NCBI RefSeq assembly: GCF_009931695.1
Contig: NZ_CP048000.1
Span: 1,453,001-1,517,000, forward strand
Source: Anaerocolumna sedimenticola
Lineage (GTDB): Bacteria; Bacillota; Clostridia; Lachnospirales; Lachnospiraceae
DNA: 64,000 nt
Direction of reading: 5' to 3'
Part shown: piece by piece, positions 63,941 through 64,000 of the stretch
Position numbering within the stretch: the stretch's first letter is position 1
Layout: each line of letters starts with the position of its first letter
Notes under the pieces: generated by a model
What the model was told of the DNA's origin: nothing
The model's input: only the letters and a program-made list of their open reading frames with translations
The model's database searches: none
Program-made: the position numbers and the translations under genes

Positions 63941-64000
63941 TTTCAGCGAAAGCAAAGTGAGAATTAGCAAGCTTGCCTGCAATCATTTGAACGCCCCCGC
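63941..64000. repeat. Dispersed terminator-adjacent repeat, family A, copy 3 (cut by window end)
   Basis: Starts just after the trmL terminator. Matches copy 1 closely: GCGAAAGCAAAGTGAGAATT and AGCAAGCTTGC are identical, then CTGCAATCATTTGAACGC with a few substitutions. The right part lies outside the window. Confidence 0.75.

Overview
The window is AT-rich DNA from an anaerobic, spore-forming Firmicute, most likely a member of the Lachnospiraceae (Clostridium phytofermentans / Anaerocolumna type). The evidence is the gene content and order: glgC-glgD-spoVG, pth-mfd-prsA-like, spoVT, mazG-HU-S4 protein-yabP-yabQ-divIC, then tRNA-Met, spoIIE-tilS-hpt-ftsH, with AGGAGG-type ribosome sites throughout. 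This is chromosomal core with small accessory patches. No prophage, insertion sequence with a transposase, or CRISPR array was seen. Genus-level placement is an inference.

Layout. 1-4.2 kb: end of a myo-inositol catabolism operon (iolD, iolE, iolA). 4.3-6.9 kb: minus-strand accessory genes (MerR/TipAS regulator, CTP-synthase-like amidotransferase, ACT protein, PH-domain protein). 7.1-13.9 kb: SbcD/SbcC-like pair, a class A penicillin-binding protein, and a MerR/GyrI regulator. 14.1-19.6 kb, minus strand: prs, dnaC/dnaI-type loader, dnaD-type protein, murC. 20-30.7 kb: glycogen genes, spoVG, transglutaminase, DUF4003, pth, mfd, PpiC lipoprotein. 30.9-38.6 kb: PAP2, natAB-type ABC exporter, truA, spoVT, SatD/DUF3307 pair, mazG. 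38.6-48.2 kb: HU and the sporulation/cell-division/tRNA-modification cluster. 48.6-52.5 kb: accessory genes, a deleted HAD gene and a GH13 amylase. 52.7-63.9 kb: two tRNAs, CmpB-like membrane protein, B12 radical SAM, nth, DEDDh exonuclease, VanW protein, an AIR-synthase/Lrp/aminotransferase operon, cheX, trmL.

The most unusual content is intergenic. Four leaders (upstream of natA, spoIIE, the DEDDh exonuclease and a 32-residue membrane peptide) share a roughly 100-nt element. Its two stems interleave as A-B-A'-B', which predicts an H-type pseudoknot, followed by a hairpin and a conserved ribosome-site-like GGGTGT. I do not recognise it, and it is the best candidate here for an undescribed RNA system. 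There are also a 150-bp MITE-like foldback family with a probable 11-bp target duplication (three copies), a terminator-adjacent repeat family (three copies), a pair of related structured intergenic elements near tRNA-Met and cheX, a 32-bp GC-rich foldback after ftsH, and tandem DnaA-box 9-mers between murC and dnaD.

Five otherwise intact genes (PBP1A, mfd, prsA-like, tilS, amylase) are broken by seven single-base losses. All seven lie in homopolymer runs, and restoring one base each time rebuilds a full-length family member. The simplest reading is consensus error in the assembly, so these genes are annotated as full-length CDSs with apparent frameshifts. The HAD gene at 49.9 kb is different: it is a genuine internal deletion.
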